10,604 bases of DNA, taken from G039029935 sp039029935 (GTDB lineage: Bacteria > Chloroflexota > Anaerolineae > Caldilineales > Caldilineaceae). Position 1 is the stretch's first letter. Each line of letters opens with the position of its first letter. Made by a program: the position numbers and the translations under genes. Shown one piece after another: positions 1 to 7,562 of the stretch. The notes beneath the pieces were generated by a model. That model was not told the origin of the DNA. It saw only the letters and a list, made by a program, of their open reading frames with translations, and did no database searches. The stretch is taken from the NCBI GenBank assembly GCA_039029935.1, contig JBCCFC010000366.1, forward strand, positions 1-10,604, read 5' to 3'.

Positions 1-186
1 CAGTGGGATGCGTCCATTGCGAAATGCCTCCGCTACATAGTCACGATAGGGGTAAAAGTAGTGGAGAATATCACCATCCGCTAGCACACGGTTGGTAAAG
101 AGCAGACGATAGTAGAGGAGCATGACAAAAATTGCCAGCACCAAGCCTGACAGGATATAGAATATTGGCTGATTTTGTTTTCTCAT
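1..186 (-). CDS. N-terminus of polytopic membrane protein (YfhO/glycosyltransferase-like), partial
   Basis: This is an open reading frame from an ATG at 184-186 (minus strand) that runs off the left edge, giving 62 residues. A short basic start is followed by a hydrophobic helix at about residues 8-30, then an extracytoplasmic-looking segment with the pattern GD-x-LHYFYPYRDY and AEAFRNGRIPL. That pattern, one TM helix followed by an aromatic Y/F-P-Y/W segment and a GRIPLWNP-like continuation, is familiar from the first loop of YfhO-family (PF09586) and related multi-spanning glycosyltransferase-like proteins; this is recalled from family knowledge, not searched. It lies 86 bases downstream of the S9 peptidase on the same strand, so the two could be co-transcribed. 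There is no clear Shine-Dalgarno before the ATG; the leader is mostly the short-repeat hairpin. The C-terminal part is outside the window, so family assignment is tentative while the coding call is fairly secure. Confidence 0.6.
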   Translation of the reverse strand, partial: MRKQNQPIFYILSGLVLAIFVMLLYYRLLFTNRVLADGDILHYFYPYRDYVAEAFRNGRIPL

Positions 187-202
187 AGTTTAAGGTTGCA
201 AG

Positions 203-273
203 GTTGAAGAGTTGAAAAGTTGAAGGGTTGAAGTTGTTTTCCAACTTTCAACTTTCAACTTTCAACTTTCAAC
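203..273. repeat. Inverted repeat built of tandem 7-8 base units
   Basis: The left arm (203-236) is made of units GTTGAAGA, GTTGAAAA, GTTGAAGG, GTTGAA, GTTG. The right arm (242-273) is four copies of CAACTTT plus CAAC. The arms are complementary apart from the 8- versus 7-base phase difference and are separated by a 5-base loop (TTTTC). The right arm runs into the stop codon of the S9 peptidase (273-275), and the other end lies 17 bases from the ATG of the membrane-protein gene. It could act as a weak terminator or attenuator between the two minus-strand genes, or be a slippage-generated intergenic repeat. No U-tract supports a classical terminator. Confidence 0.75.
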
Positions 274-2099
274 TATACATGCCGATCTAGAAATTCACCC
301 ATACGTGTAAAGCTGTCGATACGGTTGTTGAGCTTGCTGATCTTGTGTCCTTCATCGGCGTAATGCAAAAATTCCACCGTACCACCTGCTGCCCGTACCT
401 GGTCGACCACAAGTTCGGACTCGTAGAGCGGGACACGTGGGTCATTGTCGCCTGCAATGACCATTAGCGGCACTTGAATACGCTCAATTTTGTGGATGGG
501 CGAGATGTGTTCAAGCAGATCACGATGGTTTTCGAGGCTACCATATTCACGCTCACGGTGCGGACGCCGCCAAGGACTGGTGCGCTCCATAAACGTGACC
601 CAATTGGCAATACCGACGACATCAATGCCCGCTGCAAAGAGTTCGGGATACTCGGTCATGGCCGCAAGGACCATAAAGCCGCCATAGCTGCGTCCATAGA
701 TGACGATGCGGCCGTTGTCGATTTCGTCACGGCCATGCAGATATTGCACCGCATGTTTGAGGTCGGCCACGCTATTCATACGCAGTTCGAGTTCATCTAA
801 ACCCGTATACTCGCGGCCATAGCCTGTGCTGCCACGCACATTGGTTGCGAGGATGGCGTAGCCGTGATTGAGGAAATATTGAAAGCGCACATCAAATTCG
901 GGGCGTAGCTGGCTAGCGGGTCCACCATGCACATAGAGGATGCATGGATAGCTGGTATTGCTGTTGGCTGGCTGTGTATGGGGCAGATATAAAAAGGCGG
1001 GAATTTGTAGACCGTCAAAGGACTCATAGCGAATCAATTCGGGCGAGACAAAGCTCAGTGGGTCAATGCCCGCTTGGTTGCTAAAGGTAAGCTGGCGACC
1101 CTCGGCTTCACCCAGCGTCAATGCATAGACGTTGACATTTTGGGTGGCGGTATCCAGATCAAAAAATAGTGTACGACTATCCGCAGAGAAATCGAGCGAG
1201 TGAATCACGCCTTCTGTTAACCGATTATAGAGTGCGTATTGATGGGTCACAAGGTCGAATTGATAGAGATGGCTGTAGCCCTCGACATTATAGGTAAAGA
1301 CAGCGGTCTGACCATCGGGCGCAACTTGGAATAACTCCAACTCACCGATGGATGTTTCGAGGTCTGCACTGACCAATTCGGTGATATCACCCGTTTCAAG
1401 GTCAAATCTGCAGATCGCACCACAGTCATGGCTACGATCAGTTATGCAGTACAGGCCAGACGCCACCCAATTGAATCCCCAGTAGCGTGCAGGGGCTGCA
1501 TCAGCCGTCAGAGGCCGTTCTTCGCCTGTCTGCAAGTCAAGCAGATAGAGGTCGATTTGCAGCGACGAGTAAGCATCCAAGACCAAGAGTTGCGTTTCAT
1601 CTGGCGAGACACCGACAACCATGCGATTTCCGCTTACTGCTGCCAGCAACGTTGTTTCACCTGTCTCAATGTCCATGCGATAGGCATCAAAGTCAACATT
1701 ATTGCGCTCGTTGCTGGTGTAAATAATCTGTTGCCCATCACTGCTCCATGCACCAAAGCGATGAATAGCGTCATCATTGGGCGTCAGTCGTTTGACATCA
1801 TGTGGTGTGCCGCTACTACCACTACTGCCATAATTGCTAATCAGATAAAATTGCTGCCGTTCATTGCCCCCGACATCACTCACCGCTAACAGATGGTCCG
1901 TTGCATGAGTGCCATAAATCTCCCATACCTTGTCGGGAAAAAACGTGAGCTGTACAGGCCAGCTATTATCAGACGTGCTTGTACTCCACGCTTGAAAGTT
2001 GCCAGTGATATCACTCAGAAAAACGACACGGGTTCCATCGGGTGACGGGTAGGGATGGTTTGCGCTGCGTATATTTAAATACCGTGAAAAATCATACAT
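273..2099 (-). CDS. S9 family serine peptidase (prolyl oligopeptidase / acylaminoacyl-peptidase type)
   Basis: A 608-residue protein, the usual length for S9C-type peptidases, which hydrolyse short peptides or remove N-terminal (acyl-)amino acids. Residues about 1-340 hold WD40-like/PD40 propeller repeats, recognisable by SPDGTRVVF, SSDGQQIIY, SPDETQLLV, APDGQTAVF and SADSRTLFF, each followed by a Y-x-D-TGE-like strand. The alpha/beta-hydrolase domain covers about 370-608. It has HGGP at 391-394 (oxyanion region), NVRGSTGYG at about 420-428, and the nucleophile Ser471 in GRSYGG. The acid is Asp553 in GDNDPRVP and the histidine is His585 in DEGH. The triad is therefore complete and an active enzyme is expected. 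There is no signal peptide, so it is probably cytoplasmic. The ATG is preceded by AAGGA 11 bases upstream, slightly long spacing. A promoter-like sequence lies at 2177-2205. The substrate cannot be read from the sequence. Confidence 0.95.
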   Translation of the reverse strand: MYDFSRYLNIRSANHPYPSPDGTRVVFLSDITGNFQAWSTSTSDNSWPVQLTFFPDKVWEIYGTHATDHLLAVSDVGGNERQQFYLISNYGSSGSSGTPHDVKRLTPNDDAIHRFGAWSSDGQQIIYTSNERNNVDFDAYRMDIETGETTLLAAVSGNRMVVGVSPDETQLLVLDAYSSLQIDLYLLDLQTGEERPLTADAAPARYWGFNWVASGLYCITDRSHDCGAICRFDLETGDITELVSADLETSIGELELFQVAPDGQTAVFTYNVEGYSHLYQFDLVTHQYALYNRLTEGVIHSLDFSADSRTLFFDLDTATQNVNVYALTLGEAEGRQLTFSNQAGIDPLSFVSPELIRYESFDGLQIPAFLYLPHTQPANSNTSYPCILYVHGGPASQLRPEFDVRFQYFLNHGYAILATNVRGSTGYGREYTGLDELELRMNSVADLKHAVQYLHGRDEIDNGRIVIYGRSYGGFMVLAAMTEYPELFAAGIDVVGIANWVTFMERTSPWRRPHREREYGSLENHRDLLEHISPIHKIERIQVPLMVIAGDNDPRVPLYESELVVDQVRAAGGTVEFLHYADEGHKISKLNNRIDSFTRMGEFLDRHV

Positions 2100-2120
2100 G
2101 TGTTTGTTGGTCCTTAAAGT

Positions 2121-2176
2121 AACACGGGCTTCCAGCCCGTTGCAGGATATCTATGCTACAGGATGCCCGCGCTACG
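2121..2176. repeat. REP-like palindromic element
   Basis: ACGGGCT (2124-2130), a 3-base loop TCC, and AGCCCGT (2134-2140) form a tight hairpin. It is followed by TGCAGGAT and, after an A/T-rich interruption, CAGGATGCCCGCGCTACG. This composition (a short GC-rich hairpin followed by GCAGG...GCCCGCGCTACG) is typical of dispersed extragenic palindromes; that it is repeated in this genome is an inference. It lies between the likely promoter and the start codon of the S9 peptidase, so it would be part of that mRNA's leader. Confidence 0.55.
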
Positions 2177-2205
2177 TTTATACTTTCAATAAAAAAGCTA
2201 TTCAA
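2177..2205 (-). promoter_or_regulatory. Candidate sigma70-type promoter for the S9 peptidase
   Basis: Read on the minus strand: TTGAAT (2200-2205) as -35, a 17-base A/T-rich spacer, and TATAAA (2177-2182) as -10. Spacing is ideal, with 4/6 and 5/6 consensus matches. It would start transcription near 2170, about 70 bases before the ATG, placing the REP-like hairpin in the leader. This is prediction from sequence only. Confidence 0.5.
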
Positions 2206-2298
2206 TTAACGTGTAATTGGTAGCTTATCATAGATCAGGGGAAGGCCAAAGTATGACAATATAAGCGCGTAAATCTTGCGGTAGTTTAGAACATCCGA

Positions 2299-2328
2299 TT
2301 GTCTCTTCACGGGAAAACATGGTAAAAT
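2299..2328 (+). promoter_or_regulatory. Weak candidate plus-strand promoter
   Basis: TTGTCT (2299-2304), an 18-base spacer, and TAAAAT (2323-2328) give 4/6 and 5/6 consensus matches. It could drive a transcript through the palindromes towards the FG-GAP gene, or serve a lost small gene around 2413. Such matches occur by chance in A/T-rich DNA, so confidence is low. Confidence 0.25.
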
Positions 2329-2483
2329 AGTCAAACTGTATGACATAGGAAAATATGGTTCGACCTGCAACCATACATCTGACTATACCAATGAAAAGGA
2401 GCCACGAAACAAATGATAAAATTTTTGGCATGGCTCATGAGGAGTGGATTTAGGGTAACAAATGAAGTAACCATTCAGACCCC

Positions 2484-2520
2484 TGAGCCTGTCGAAGGGG
2501 GGGCGGTTTCGACAGGCTCA
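2484..2520. repeat. Palindrome of the TGAGCCTGTCGAA type
   Basis: TGAGCCTGTCGAA (2484-2496) and its exact reverse complement (2508-2520) flank an 11-base G-rich loop. The same core, usually written CTTCGACAGGCTCAG, is a widespread dispersed intergenic repeat in diverse bacterial genomes (general knowledge). A degraded further half, CCGACAGG followed by nine Gs (2528-2536), sits just downstream. The two G-runs (2497-2503 and 2528-2536) are also places where slippage or sequencing error is likely. Confidence 0.7.
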
Positions 2521-2599
2521 ACCGACAGGGGGGGGGCTGAACAATTACCAAATGAAAAAGGGGTGTGCCCTAAAGTTGATGCAATGAAAGAATAAAAGA

Positions 2600-2674
2600 T
2601 AAACGTGAGTCAAGACCTTACGGAGGTGAATATAGAACACATTTTCACTTCCGGAAGGTCTTGACTCACGTTTA
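2600..2674. repeat. Long hairpin, 31-base arms, 13-base loop
   Basis: The arms 2600-2630 and 2644-2674 pair over all 31 positions except one A-G mismatch and one G-U wobble, with the loop at 2631-2643. Transcribed in either direction it gives a very stable stem. It ends 69 bases before the FG-GAP start codon. There is no U-tract on the plus strand; on the minus strand it would be followed by a T-rich stretch. The left arm contains the Shine-Dalgarno-like GGAGGTGAA, and the 14-mer TTACGGAGGTGAAT (2618-2631) recurs exactly at 8885-8898. It could be a bidirectional terminator, a MITE-like element or a structured leader; the sequence does not decide. Confidence 0.8.
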
Positions 2675-2692
2675 TGGTGGTGCATGATTTTA

Positions 2693-2701
2693 TGCTATGA
2701 T
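2693..2701 (+). promoter_or_regulatory. Candidate extended -10 promoter for the FG-GAP gene
   Basis: TGCTATGAT contains the extended -10 TGn directly before TATGAT (2696-2701, 5/6 match). The -35 position (around 2672-2678) is poor and lies in the foot of the long hairpin. The start would be near 2708, giving a leader of about 36 bases before the ATG at 2744. Confidence 0.35.
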
Positions 2702-2743
2702 GTTAGGAAATCGAAAGCTTACTATTGAATAGGGAAAAATTTT

Positions 2744-5700
2744 ATGCACAAACGTTTCTCAAGACAGGTTTTTACACTGATACTGGTTGCCATCCTGTTG
2801 TTGGTGATGGCTCCACAACAAGTCGCACATGTGCTTGCACAGCAGGGGCAAACGCTTCCACCTGACTGGACTGTGCTGGGCGAAGGCTTTGATAGCCTTG
2901 GTGAGGTCCTTGCCGACGTGGGCGACCTCAACAATGATGGCTTTGATGACATGGCGATTGGCGCCAATAAACAAATCTACATCTATCTGGGTAGCCCCGA
3001 AGGTCTGCACAGCCAATCCAAACCCGATATGGATGCCACCAGCGTTGGGCCTAGCGGTTCTTTCTTCCCCAAATCATTGGCTGGCGTTGGCGATCTCAAC
3101 GGTGATGGCTATGATGATATGATTGCGGCGTCGCCCTTTGATGATGACAGTCATGGCACTGTCCGCGTCTACTACGGTCACGCTAGCGGATTGAGTGCCA
3201 CTGAGTTTTGGCATATGCAAGGGGCGGAGGAAGATAGCCAGTTTGGCATGTCGGTTGATGGGGCTGGCGACATCAATGGCGATGGCTTTGCCGATGTTAT
3301 CATTGGCGCACCGGGGGGATTTGACGAAACGCGGTCGGGCATTGTCTATGTCTACACGGGCAGCGCGGATGGCTTGACCGATACACCCGCGTTCACGATT
3401 GCGGGCGACCCGGCCGATAACCGCTTTGGGCGTGTCGTCAACGGTGTAGGTGATATCAACGCCGACGGCTTTGATGACATCATGTACAGCAGCGATGAGC
3501 CAGTTGTCTATATTCACTATGGCAGTGCCGATGGCCTGTCTACCGAGCCGGACGAGCAGTTGATGCCAGAGCAATATGACTTTGTATTTGGCGATTCGAT
3601 GGATGGGCTGGGTGATGTCAACGGCGATGGCATTGATGATGTGGTTGTGGGCGCAAAAAATATTGACGATACCATCAAAGCCTATGTCTTTTATGGCTAT
3701 GCTGCGGATAGAGTGGGTGGCTTTGAGGGTGCAGCCGATGTGCGTATTGTGATCGACAATAGCAGCAGTGGTGATGGCATTGCCAGGGGGGTTGGCGATA
3801 TCAACGGCGATGGGCTGGCCGACCTTGCCTTTGCGCATACACTACCCAGCTACAAGGAGGCAGGCCTGGGAACCGTCAGCCTCTACTTTGGCAGCGAAGA
3901 TGGGCTGGATACTGAGCCATCCACCCTTGTACGTACCCAAGAACCGAGCGATGAATATGGCGTTGCGGTCAGCGGTGCGGGCGACCATGACGGCGATGGC
4001 TATGGCGATTTGCTCGTGGGCGCACCAGCCAGCATCGAAAGTGATGAATATGGTGGCAAAGCCTATTTCTATTCGGGTGCAAACTTGGTTGGCGCATCTG
4101 GCACAAGCAGCACACCCTCCTTTGAAATGATGCCAGTGATGACCTTTGCGCCACCTGTTTCAGGGCAGACTGTTGCAGGGCAGACTGTTGCTGAGGCGAG
4201 CGCCCGTTTTGGCACATGGGCCAGCAGCGCGGGTGATGTCAATGGTGATGGGCTGCTTGACTTGCTCATCACGGATGACGCCATCAACAACGGTCAAGGT
4301 GAAGTCTATCTCTATCTGGGCGTAGACTCGCTGGATGAATCCTTGACTGCTGAACCCTTTGCCGCTAAACCCATCATGACGTTGACGGGCGAGGAGGGAT
4401 CCTTCCTCTTTGGCTTCCAGGCAATGGGCGTGGGGGACGTCAACGGCGATGGTCTTGACGACGTGCTTATTTCTGCGCCACTCTATGAAGATGGTCTAGG
4501 AAAAGTGTATCTCTATTATGGCGTTGCGTCTGATCAGCCCAAAGAGACGCAAGCCCAAAAAGAGACGAGCAAGGCGGTCCCAACACCTATCGTGACCTCT
4601 GCCAAAAATCAATTGGGGGGGCTGGAGGCCGAGCCAGCGTGGACCTTTGTCGGTGTCGATGATGTGTCAAACTTTGGCTATGTCATGGGTGCGCTTGGGG
4701 ATGTCAACGGCGATGATTTTGCTGATGTTGCCATTTTAGGCTTTCATGCAGGTCGCGAGTTTTCCCTGCGCGATACACACATCTTTTATGGTGGTCCCGA
4801 TGGGTTTGCCGATGAGCCGGATGTTGTTTCTGCCGAAGAAGTGAATATGGGCTATCGTGCCGCCAGTGCAGGCGATGTCAACGGTGATGGCTTCGATGAC
4901 ATGCTCTTTACGGGGACAATGTATGAAGGTTACGAAGGGCGCGTCAGTGTCCATTTAGGCGGTGAGGACGGTGTATCGCTCTTAACCGACGCCACGATTT
5001 TTGGCGAAAATGAGGGTGATTTACTAGGGGTGGCAATAGCAGGTGTCGGCGATGTCAATGGCGATGGGCTGGACGATGTGTTGATCGGTGCGCCGGGTAC
5101 AAATGGAAGTGCGGGTATGGCACAGATTCATTTTGGACACCCGACGGATGTGATTGCGCGTGACCCAAGTTGGCAGGTGCTGGGCAGTGTGGCCGAAGCC
5201 GATTTTGGGCAGATCGTGTCGGCAGCAGGTGATATCAACAGCGATGGCTATGCCGACTTTGCCGTTGTTGGGAAATCGGCTGAATCGGAGACACTATCCC
5301 AAATCTATCTCTATCTGGGTGGACCAGACGGCCCAGGCTCACAACCTGTTGCCACGCTGTTTGAGGAGCGATCCGTGAACGACTACTGGCCGGGTATTCG
5401 TGTATTGGCAGTGGGCAACAGCCATGATGACCTGCTCATCATCCAACCCGGCGACGTGCGCGAAGATAGCCCCGGTCTTGCCACTCTCTATCGACACATC
5501 CCCGCGCCACCAATAGCTGACGAAGCGACACCATCAAACTTGTTCCCAATCGCACCCGATATCATCTTTGAAGGGGATCAGGAAGATGCTTTGCCCATGC
5601 AGGCGACCATTGTGGGTGATGTTGATGGTGATGGTTACGACGACTTGATGCTCAACTTGATCACACCCGAAGAGGTATCCATGTTGCCCAGAGCGAGGCT

Positions 5701-7549
5701 GTACTATGGCAGTGATACAGGTGCAACACCATCTGATTGGTTCGTCGGTGTGGACGCATGGGCCGATGCGCTTGGAATTGCGCCAGAAGCGGGCGTCGTC
5801 GGGTATGATGTCGCCGGATTGGGTGATATCAACGGTGATGGGCTGGCCGATGTGGGCATGACAATCTTTGCCCCTGATGTTGAGCCACCGCTCTTTGCTG
5901 TATTGATCTATCATGGGAACGAGCAGGGACCTGCACTCGTGGCTGATCAAATGTTGGAGACCGAGCAAGGTGTACTCTTCTTGGGGCTGGATTTGTTGCC
6001 CGCAGGGGATGTCAACGGCGATGGTTTTGAAGATGTCGTCATCTCCAGTATGGACCTGGTGGCCGAAGAGATGGTGATTGCCTTGCACTTGGGTAGTGCG
6101 GATGGGCTGTTGATGGACTCTGTGTGGTCGGTCAACACGCCCTATATTGATGTCCCCCTCTTTTCCCCTGCTGCTGCCTTGGGCGATATCAACGATGATG
6201 GCTTTGACGATTTGCTGATTATCCGCAATGAGGCCGACCAGTATCTCTATGCTGGTACATATCTGGGGAACGCTGATGGTCTTGACTCAGACCTTGTGTG
6301 GCAAGATGATGTCCTCTCCGACTTGGGCATGAGCCATGATGGACCAGAGCGCGAAACAGGCTTGATGCTCGCCGCGCTGGGCGATGTCAATGGTGATGGT
6401 ACACCCGATTATGCGATTGGGCTACCAGAATACACCGAAGAGGAAGGGCTGATCAATGTCTATTTGACCGACCCCGATGCTGGCGAGACAGGCTTCATCG
6501 ACCAGGTGCTGACACTCACCCAACCGCTGCCCTTCTTTGGTGTCTATGTGGCTGGCATCGGTGACATCAATGCTGATGGCTATGATGAGATGATCACCAC
6601 CAGTTGGCAAGATGAGTATCGCCACGACGACATTGAGACGCCTTCAGGTGACTGGCTCCTCTATATGGGGGGGCCAGATGGCTACACCGCCGAGCCAACT
6701 TTTGTGGTGACAGGTGTGCAGACCGATGGCTCACTACAGATGCACAACAATCTGCGCCCTATCGGTGGGCAAGGTGATTTGAATGGGGATGGCATTGGCG
6801 ATTTTGCCCTGCCCCTCATGAACATGGACCTCTTCTCGCTGGGAGAGCCAATGGTGGGTCGAGCGGATGTCTATTATGGCTCGGTCGATCTTGCTGTTGA
6901 GCCAGAGGATAGTGAGGATAGTGCGGAGGATATTCCCTATTGGGATGATGAAGTAGTGCCTGAGCATCCCGCATTGGCCCGTGTGTTGGACAACCCTGCA
7001 AACGAGAATGGCATTGACATCGGCGATTTATCAAACTTTAGCGATCTCGCCGCAATCTATACCGAACTGGAAAGAGATGAGCTTGAAGCCATTTTAGTGG
7101 ATGAAACAAGTACGCTGCCCGAAGTTGTCTTTGCACTGCACTACTATGCCATGCGCCATCTGCAAGCCTATGAGCTTGAGCGCGGCATTGAGCTACTCCA
7201 CATCGCCGCTGACCAATACTATGACCCGCTTTCAATGGTCAAACTTGCACGACTTTACCATCATGGGAGCGAGTCTATTGCTGACTCTGCGCCAGCGGGG
7301 ACCGAGATTGACATTGCGATTGAGCCTGATGAAGCATTGGCGACCTATTACATCCTAACCGCCTTTGAGTTAACAGGCGTCTATGGCGGGCTACTCAGTG
7401 ATTACTCGGTGGCCCGGCTGGTCGTCGGCGAAGGACTGGCATTGTATGATACGGTGACGGCAGGGTCAAGCGCAGCGCTGGAACCATATCAGGCCGATAT
7501 GGAGGCGGCAGCAAATGGGCTAATGAGCCTGTATGGATTTGGGGAGTAA
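2744..7549 (+). CDS. Giant secreted FG-GAP (integrin-type beta-propeller) protein with Sel1-like C-terminus
   Basis: A 1601-residue protein starting with a classical signal peptide: basic n-region, a hydrophobic core at about residues 10-24, and probable cleavage after Ala32 (VLA then QQ). From about residue 45 to 1380 it is FG-GAP repeats of roughly 60 residues, each with a GD-(V/I/L)-N-x-DG-x-x-D calcium loop followed by hydrophobic strands and a V/Y-YxG ending. I count 20 clear loops (first near residue 60, last near 1344) plus one decayed copy near residue 890 (GNSHDDLLII). This gives 21 units, fitting three seven-bladed propellers. Linkers interrupt the series near residues 455-480 (after blade 7), 605-635 (after blade 9) and 920-945 (after blade 14). 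An acidic linker near 1385-1410 leads to a helical tail with a Sel1/TPR-like signature near 1464-1507. No sorting motif or C-terminal TM helix is visible, so it is probably secreted or non-covalently surface-bound, folded by Ca2+, with an adhesive or ligand-binding role. The weak AGGG 10 bases upstream supports this ATG, as does the signal peptide. Confidence 0.93.
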   Translation: MHKRFSRQVFTLILVAILLLVMAPQQVAHVLAQQGQTLPPDWTVLGEGFDSLGEVLADVGDLNNDGFDDMAIGANKQIYIYLGSPEGLHSQSKPDMDATSVGPSGSFFPKSLAGVGDLNGDGYDDMIAASPFDDDSHGTVRVYYGHASGLSATEFWHMQGAEEDSQFGMSVDGAGDINGDGFADVIIGAPGGFDETRSGIVYVYTGSADGLTDTPAFTIAGDPADNRFGRVVNGVGDINADGFDDIMYSSDEPVVYIHYGSADGLSTEPDEQLMPEQYDFVFGDSMDGLGDVNGDGIDDVVVGAKNIDDTIKAYVFYGYAADRVGGFEGAADVRIVIDNSSSGDGIARGVGDINGDGLADLAFAHTLPSYKEAGLGTVSLYFGSEDGLDTEPSTLVRTQEPSDEYGVAVSGAGDHDGDGYGDLLVGAPASIESDEYGGKAYFYSGANLVGASGTSSTPSFEMMPVMTFAPPVSGQTVAGQTVAEASARFGTWASSAGDVNGDGLLDLLITDDAINNGQGEVYLYLGVDSLDESLTAEPFAAKPIMTLTGEEGSFLFGFQAMGVGDVNGDGLDDVLISAPLYEDGLGKVYLYYGVASDQPKETQAQKETSKAVPTPIVTSAKNQLGGLEAEPAWTFVGVDDVSNFGYVMGALGDVNGDDFADVAILGFHAGREFSLRDTHIFYGGPDGFADEPDVVSAEEVNMGYRAASAGDVNGDGFDDMLFTGTMYEGYEGRVSVHLGGEDGVSLLTDATIFGENEGDLLGVAIAGVGDVNGDGLDDVLIGAPGTNGSAGMAQIHFGHPTDVIARDPSWQVLGSVAEADFGQIVSAAGDINSDGYADFAVVGKSAESETLSQIYLYLGGPDGPGSQPVATLFEERSVNDYWPGIRVLAVGNSHDDLLIIQPGDVREDSPGLATLYRHIPAPPIADEATPSNLFPIAPDIIFEGDQEDALPMQATIVGDVDGDGYDDLMLNLITPEEVSMLPRARLYYGSDTGATPSDWFVGVDAWADALGIAPEAGVVGYDVAGLGDINGDGLADVGMTIFAPDVEPPLFAVLIYHGNEQGPALVADQMLETEQGVLFLGLDLLPAGDVNGDGFEDVVISSMDLVAEEMVIALHLGSADGLLMDSVWSVNTPYIDVPLFSPAAALGDINDDGFDDLLIIRNEADQYLYAGTYLGNADGLDSDLVWQDDVLSDLGMSHDGPERETGLMLAALGDVNGDGTPDYAIGLPEYTEEEGLINVYLTDPDAGETGFIDQVLTLTQPLPFFGVYVAGIGDINADGYDEMITTSWQDEYRHDDIETPSGDWLLYMGGPDGYTAEPTFVVTGVQTDGSLQMHNNLRPIGGQGDLNGDGIGDFALPLMNMDLFSLGEPMVGRADVYYGSVDLAVEPEDSEDSAEDIPYWDDEVVPEHPALARVLDNPANENGIDIGDLSNFSDLAAIYTELERDELEAILVDETSTLPEVVFALHYYAMRHLQAYELERGIELLHIAADQYYDPLSMVKLARLYHHGSESIADSAPAGTEIDIAIEPDEALATYYILTAFELTGVYGGLLSDYSVARLVVGEGLALYDTVTAGSSAALEPYQADMEAAANGLMSLYGFGE
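4161..4190 (+). repeat. Perfect 15-base tandem duplication inside the FG-GAP gene
   Basis: CAGGGCAGACTGTTG occurs twice back to back (4161-4175, 4176-4190). It is in frame and doubles the peptide GQTVA in the linker between the seventh and eighth propeller repeats. This looks like a recent slippage event in a tolerant linker. Confidence 0.85.
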
Positions 7550-7562
7550 AGTAAAAAAGCGA

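Larger units (their letters stand above)
2100..2743. other. 644-base intergenic region rich in palindromes, no convincing gene
   Basis: This gap separates the divergently transcribed S9 peptidase (minus) and FG-GAP protein (plus). It holds, in order, the peptidase leader with a REP-like hairpin, its promoter, an A/T-rich stretch without a supported gene, a TGAGCCTGTCGAA palindrome with G-runs of 7 and 9, a long 31-bp-arm hairpin, and the FG-GAP leader. Two short open frames (2228-2431 minus and 2413-2595 plus) cross it. The plus frame has a decent AAGGAG 11 bases before its ATG but reads straight through the palindrome, so it is at best a remnant. Confidence 0.6.

Noticed and set aside
203..273. 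Possible CRISPR-like array
   Set aside because: Units are 7-8 bases with no spacers; it is a simple-unit inverted repeat. The same applies to 7563-7653.
2228..2431. 67-codon minus-strand frame with a hydrophobic N-terminus
   Set aside because: No Shine-Dalgarno before its ATG, no recognisable motif, and it lies in A/T-rich intergenic DNA where such frames arise by chance.
2413..2595. 60-codon plus-strand frame with AAGGAG 11 bases before the ATG
   Set aside because: Only the first 23 or so codons precede a dispersed palindrome and G-runs that the frame reads through; the peptide has no recognisable features. It may be a remnant of a small gene but is not supported as one.
3074..3838. Long minus-strand open frame (254 codons) inside the FG-GAP gene
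   Set aside because: It is the antisense of the repeated GD-V-N-G-D-G codons, which read as repeated AVDIA-like peptides on the other strand; there is no supporting RBS, and the same effect gives minus frames at 5534-6088 and elsewhere in this gene.
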